A stretch of 64,000 nt of DNA from Bradyrhizobium genosp. L (GTDB lineage: Bacteria > Pseudomonadota > Alphaproteobacteria > Rhizobiales > Xanthobacteraceae): positions 5,766,001 through 5,830,000 of the forward strand of contig NZ_CP061378.1 of NCBI RefSeq assembly GCF_015624485.1. Direction: 5' to 3'. Of the stretch, positions 62,712 through 64,000 are shown one piece after another. The translations under genes were made by a program, and so were the position numbers. Every line of letters starts with the position of its first letter. Within the stretch, counting starts at the first letter, position 1. The notes under the pieces were generated by a model, which ran no database searches, had not been told where the DNA came from, and was given only the letters and a program-made list of their open reading frames with translations.

Positions 62712-63680
62712 ATGATCCGGTTGATGCGTATTGCGTTGCTCGCTTTGGTTTGTGCCTTTGCCTTGCTCGGCGCCGCCTCCGCCGCCGATTATCCGAACCG
62801 CCCGGTGCGCTGGCTGATCGGCTTTGCCGCCGGCGGCCCGGTCGACATCGTCGCGCGCATCATGGCGCAGTGGCTGTCGGATCATCTCGGCCAGCAATTC
62901 GTGGTCGAGAACCGCGCCGGCTCCGGCGGCAACATCGCAGCCGCCGCCGCCATCAACGCGCCGCCGGACGGCTACACGCTGCTGTTCGTCGCGCCCAACA
63001 ATGCGATCTCGACCTCGCTCTACAAGAAGCTGCCCTACGACTTCCTGCGCGACACCACCCCGGTCGCCAGCATCATGCAGCTCACCAACATGCTGGTGGT
63101 CTCGAATGCGATGCCGGTGAAGACCGTCCAGGAGTTCATCGACTACTGCAAGGCCAATCCGGGCAAGATCGCCTACGCTTCGTCCGGCAACGGCACCTCG
63201 GTGCACATGTCGGCCGAGCTGTTCAAGGCGATGACCAAATGCGACATGCAGCACGTGCCCTATCGCGGATCGGCGATCGCCTTTCCCGACATCATCTCCA
63301 ACAAGGTGCAGCTGATCTTCGACAATCTGCCGTCGGCGCTGGAGCAGTCGCGCGGCGGCAGCGTGCGCGCGCTCGGCGTCACCTCGCCGCAGCGCTGGCC
63401 CGGCGTGCCCGACGTGCCGGCGATCGCCGAGACCGTGCCGGGCTTCGAGGCGGTCGGCTTCTACGGCATCTCGGCGCCGAAGGGGACGCCAAGCGAGATC
63501 GTCGATCTCCTCAACAAGGCGGTCGGTGACGCGCTGAAGGACCCGAAGCTGGTGGCGCGCCTCGCCGAGGTCGGCGGCATCCCGAAGCCGATGACGCCTG
63601 CCGAGTTTGGCAAGCTGGTGGCCGACGAGACCGAGAAGTGGCGCAAAGTCGTGGAGTTCGCGGGTGTTTCCGTGGATTAA
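62712..63680 (+). CDS. Bug-family (tripartite tricarboxylate) substrate-binding protein
   Basis: The 322-aa protein has a signal peptide (IRLMRIALLALVCAFALLGA, cleavage before ADYP) and the Bug pattern: YPNRPVRWLIGFAAGGPVDI, VVENRAGSGGNIAAAAA, PPDGYTLLFVAPNNAIS, VPYRGSAIAFPDIISNKVQL and FDNLPSALEQSRGG. Bug proteins bind carboxylates or related ligands for TctAB transporters; no such genes are adjacent. GAGGGAG precedes the ATG; an ATG four codons upstream exists. Confidence 0.94.
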   Translation: MIRLMRIALLALVCAFALLGAASAADYPNRPVRWLIGFAAGGPVDIVARIMAQWLSDHLGQQFVVENRAGSGGNIAAAAAINAPPDGYTLLFVAPNNAISTSLYKKLPYDFLRDTTPVASIMQLTNMLVVSNAMPVKTVQEFIDYCKANPGKIAYASSGNGTSVHMSAELFKAMTKCDMQHVPYRGSAIAFPDIISNKVQLIFDNLPSALEQSRGGSVRALGVTSPQRWPGVPDVPAIAETVPGFEAVGFYGISAPKGTPSEIVDLLNKAVGDALKDPKLVARLAEVGGIPKPMTPAEFGKLVADETEKWRKVVEFAGVSVD

Positions 63681-63765
63681 GGCCTGCGCCATTGCCGGAT
63701 CGCGGCCCAGCCTGTAAACGGAGCCGGCACCGTCGCCGGCCCCTCACGCGGCCCGCGAGGCGGCG

Positions 63766-63841
63766 GGGCCTGTAGCTCAATGGTTAGAGCCGGCCGCTCA
63801 TAACGGTCTGGTTGCAGGTTCGAGTCCTGCCGGGCCCACCA
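63766..63841 (+). tRNA. tRNA-Ile2 (anticodon CAT, lysidine type)
   Basis: A complete 76-nt cloverleaf ends with encoded CCA. Acceptor GGGCCTG pairs with CGGGCCC (one G-T), the D stem is GCTC/GAGC, the anticodon stem GGCCG/CGGTC holds loop CTCATAA with CAT at 63799-63801, and the T arm is GCAGG-TTCGAGT-CCTGC. CAT could mean Met, but the short D-loop and GCCGGCCG region fit tRNA-Ile2, whose C34 becomes lysidine by TilS. Sense + strand, no gene overlap. Confidence 0.92.
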
Positions 63842-63968
63842 GCCTTCGCGCGCTTCGGCGCGGCAGGCCCGTGCCACAAATTCCCGGCTAAGTGAGCGAA
63901 GATTGTCGCGCCGAAGCCCTCTTGGGCGAAGGCGGACTGCGGCCACAAGCCACGCCTCACCAAAACCG

Positions 63969-63990
63969 CGAAAACAACCCCATGCAAAGG
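63969..63990 (-). repeat. 22-bp intergenic repeat, copy 2
   Basis: This is the reverse complement of bases 13816-13837, exact over 22 bp. It lies in the 159-base stretch after the tRNA, where I see no gene. Confidence 0.75.
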
Positions 63991-64000
63991 AGCAATGACC

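Noticed and set aside
63766..64000. tRNA gene as attachment site of an integrated island
   Set aside because: No integrase, no repeat of the tRNA 3' end and no mobility gene is visible in the window.

Overview
The window is high-GC DNA from an alphaproteobacterium of the Rhizobiales, most likely Bradyrhizobium or a close relative. The support is a fused transaldolase/phosphoglucose isomerase, EcfG-type promoter motifs (GGAAC-N16-CGTT), an OFA-family (OxlT-like) transporter, orphan solute-binding proteins, and several families of palindromic intergenic repeats. Genes are densely packed with many 1-8 bp overlaps. There is no phage, transposase, CRISPR array or plasmid gene; the only RNA gene is a tRNA at the right end.

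Layout: (1) 1-4306, minus strand: prkA, a DUF444/YeaH gene and spoVR (cut by the left edge), a stationary-phase stress operon. (2) 4831-5948: a secreted protein of unknown function and a predicted periplasmic DsrE-like protein with a TTG start. (3) 6174-13664: tal-pgi, gnd, zwf, pgl, gntK and a HAD phosphatase, which cover the oxidative pentose-phosphate branch and gluconate entry. (4) 13897-31901: a large alpha-glucan/trehalose block. A GH15 glucoamylase-like gene and malQ run leftward; glgE, treS-maltokinase, glgB, glgX, treZ and treY run rightward, mostly with ATGA overlaps. Together they can turn trehalose into maltose, maltose-1-phosphate and branched glucan, and turn glucan back into trehalose. 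(5) 31911-36637: a PHA-system protein, a 54-aa DUF3309 membrane protein, divergent ligD and ku (NHEJ repair), and a Lys-rich DUF6496 protein. (6) 36730-44931: a complete leftward kdp potassium operon, with two extra very small membrane ORFs beside kdpF. (7) 45430-53936: unknown small genes, an NfeD protease/slipin pair, hsp20-lon, a tandem pair of uncharacterised paralogues, and a small PsiF-like secreted protein. (8) 54029-60167, leftward: an OFA-family transporter, tusA, mobB, a MoeA fused to a periplasmic-binding-like domain, and a second MoeA. (9) 60353-63841: three orphan solute-binding proteins of three transporter classes and tRNA-Ile2(CAU).

Stress is the common theme. EcfG-type promoter motifs that I could read directly lie in front of malQ-GH15, the DUF3309 gene, and both ligD and ku. 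In the last case the two promoters interlock on opposite strands. PrkA/SpoVR, Hsp20/Lon, Kdp and trehalose metabolism fit the same picture. The best candidates for undescribed biology are the tandem paralogues at 52.4-53.7 kb, the micro-ORFs of the kdp operon, and the interlocked NHEJ promoters. Motif and family calls were made by eye without database searches.
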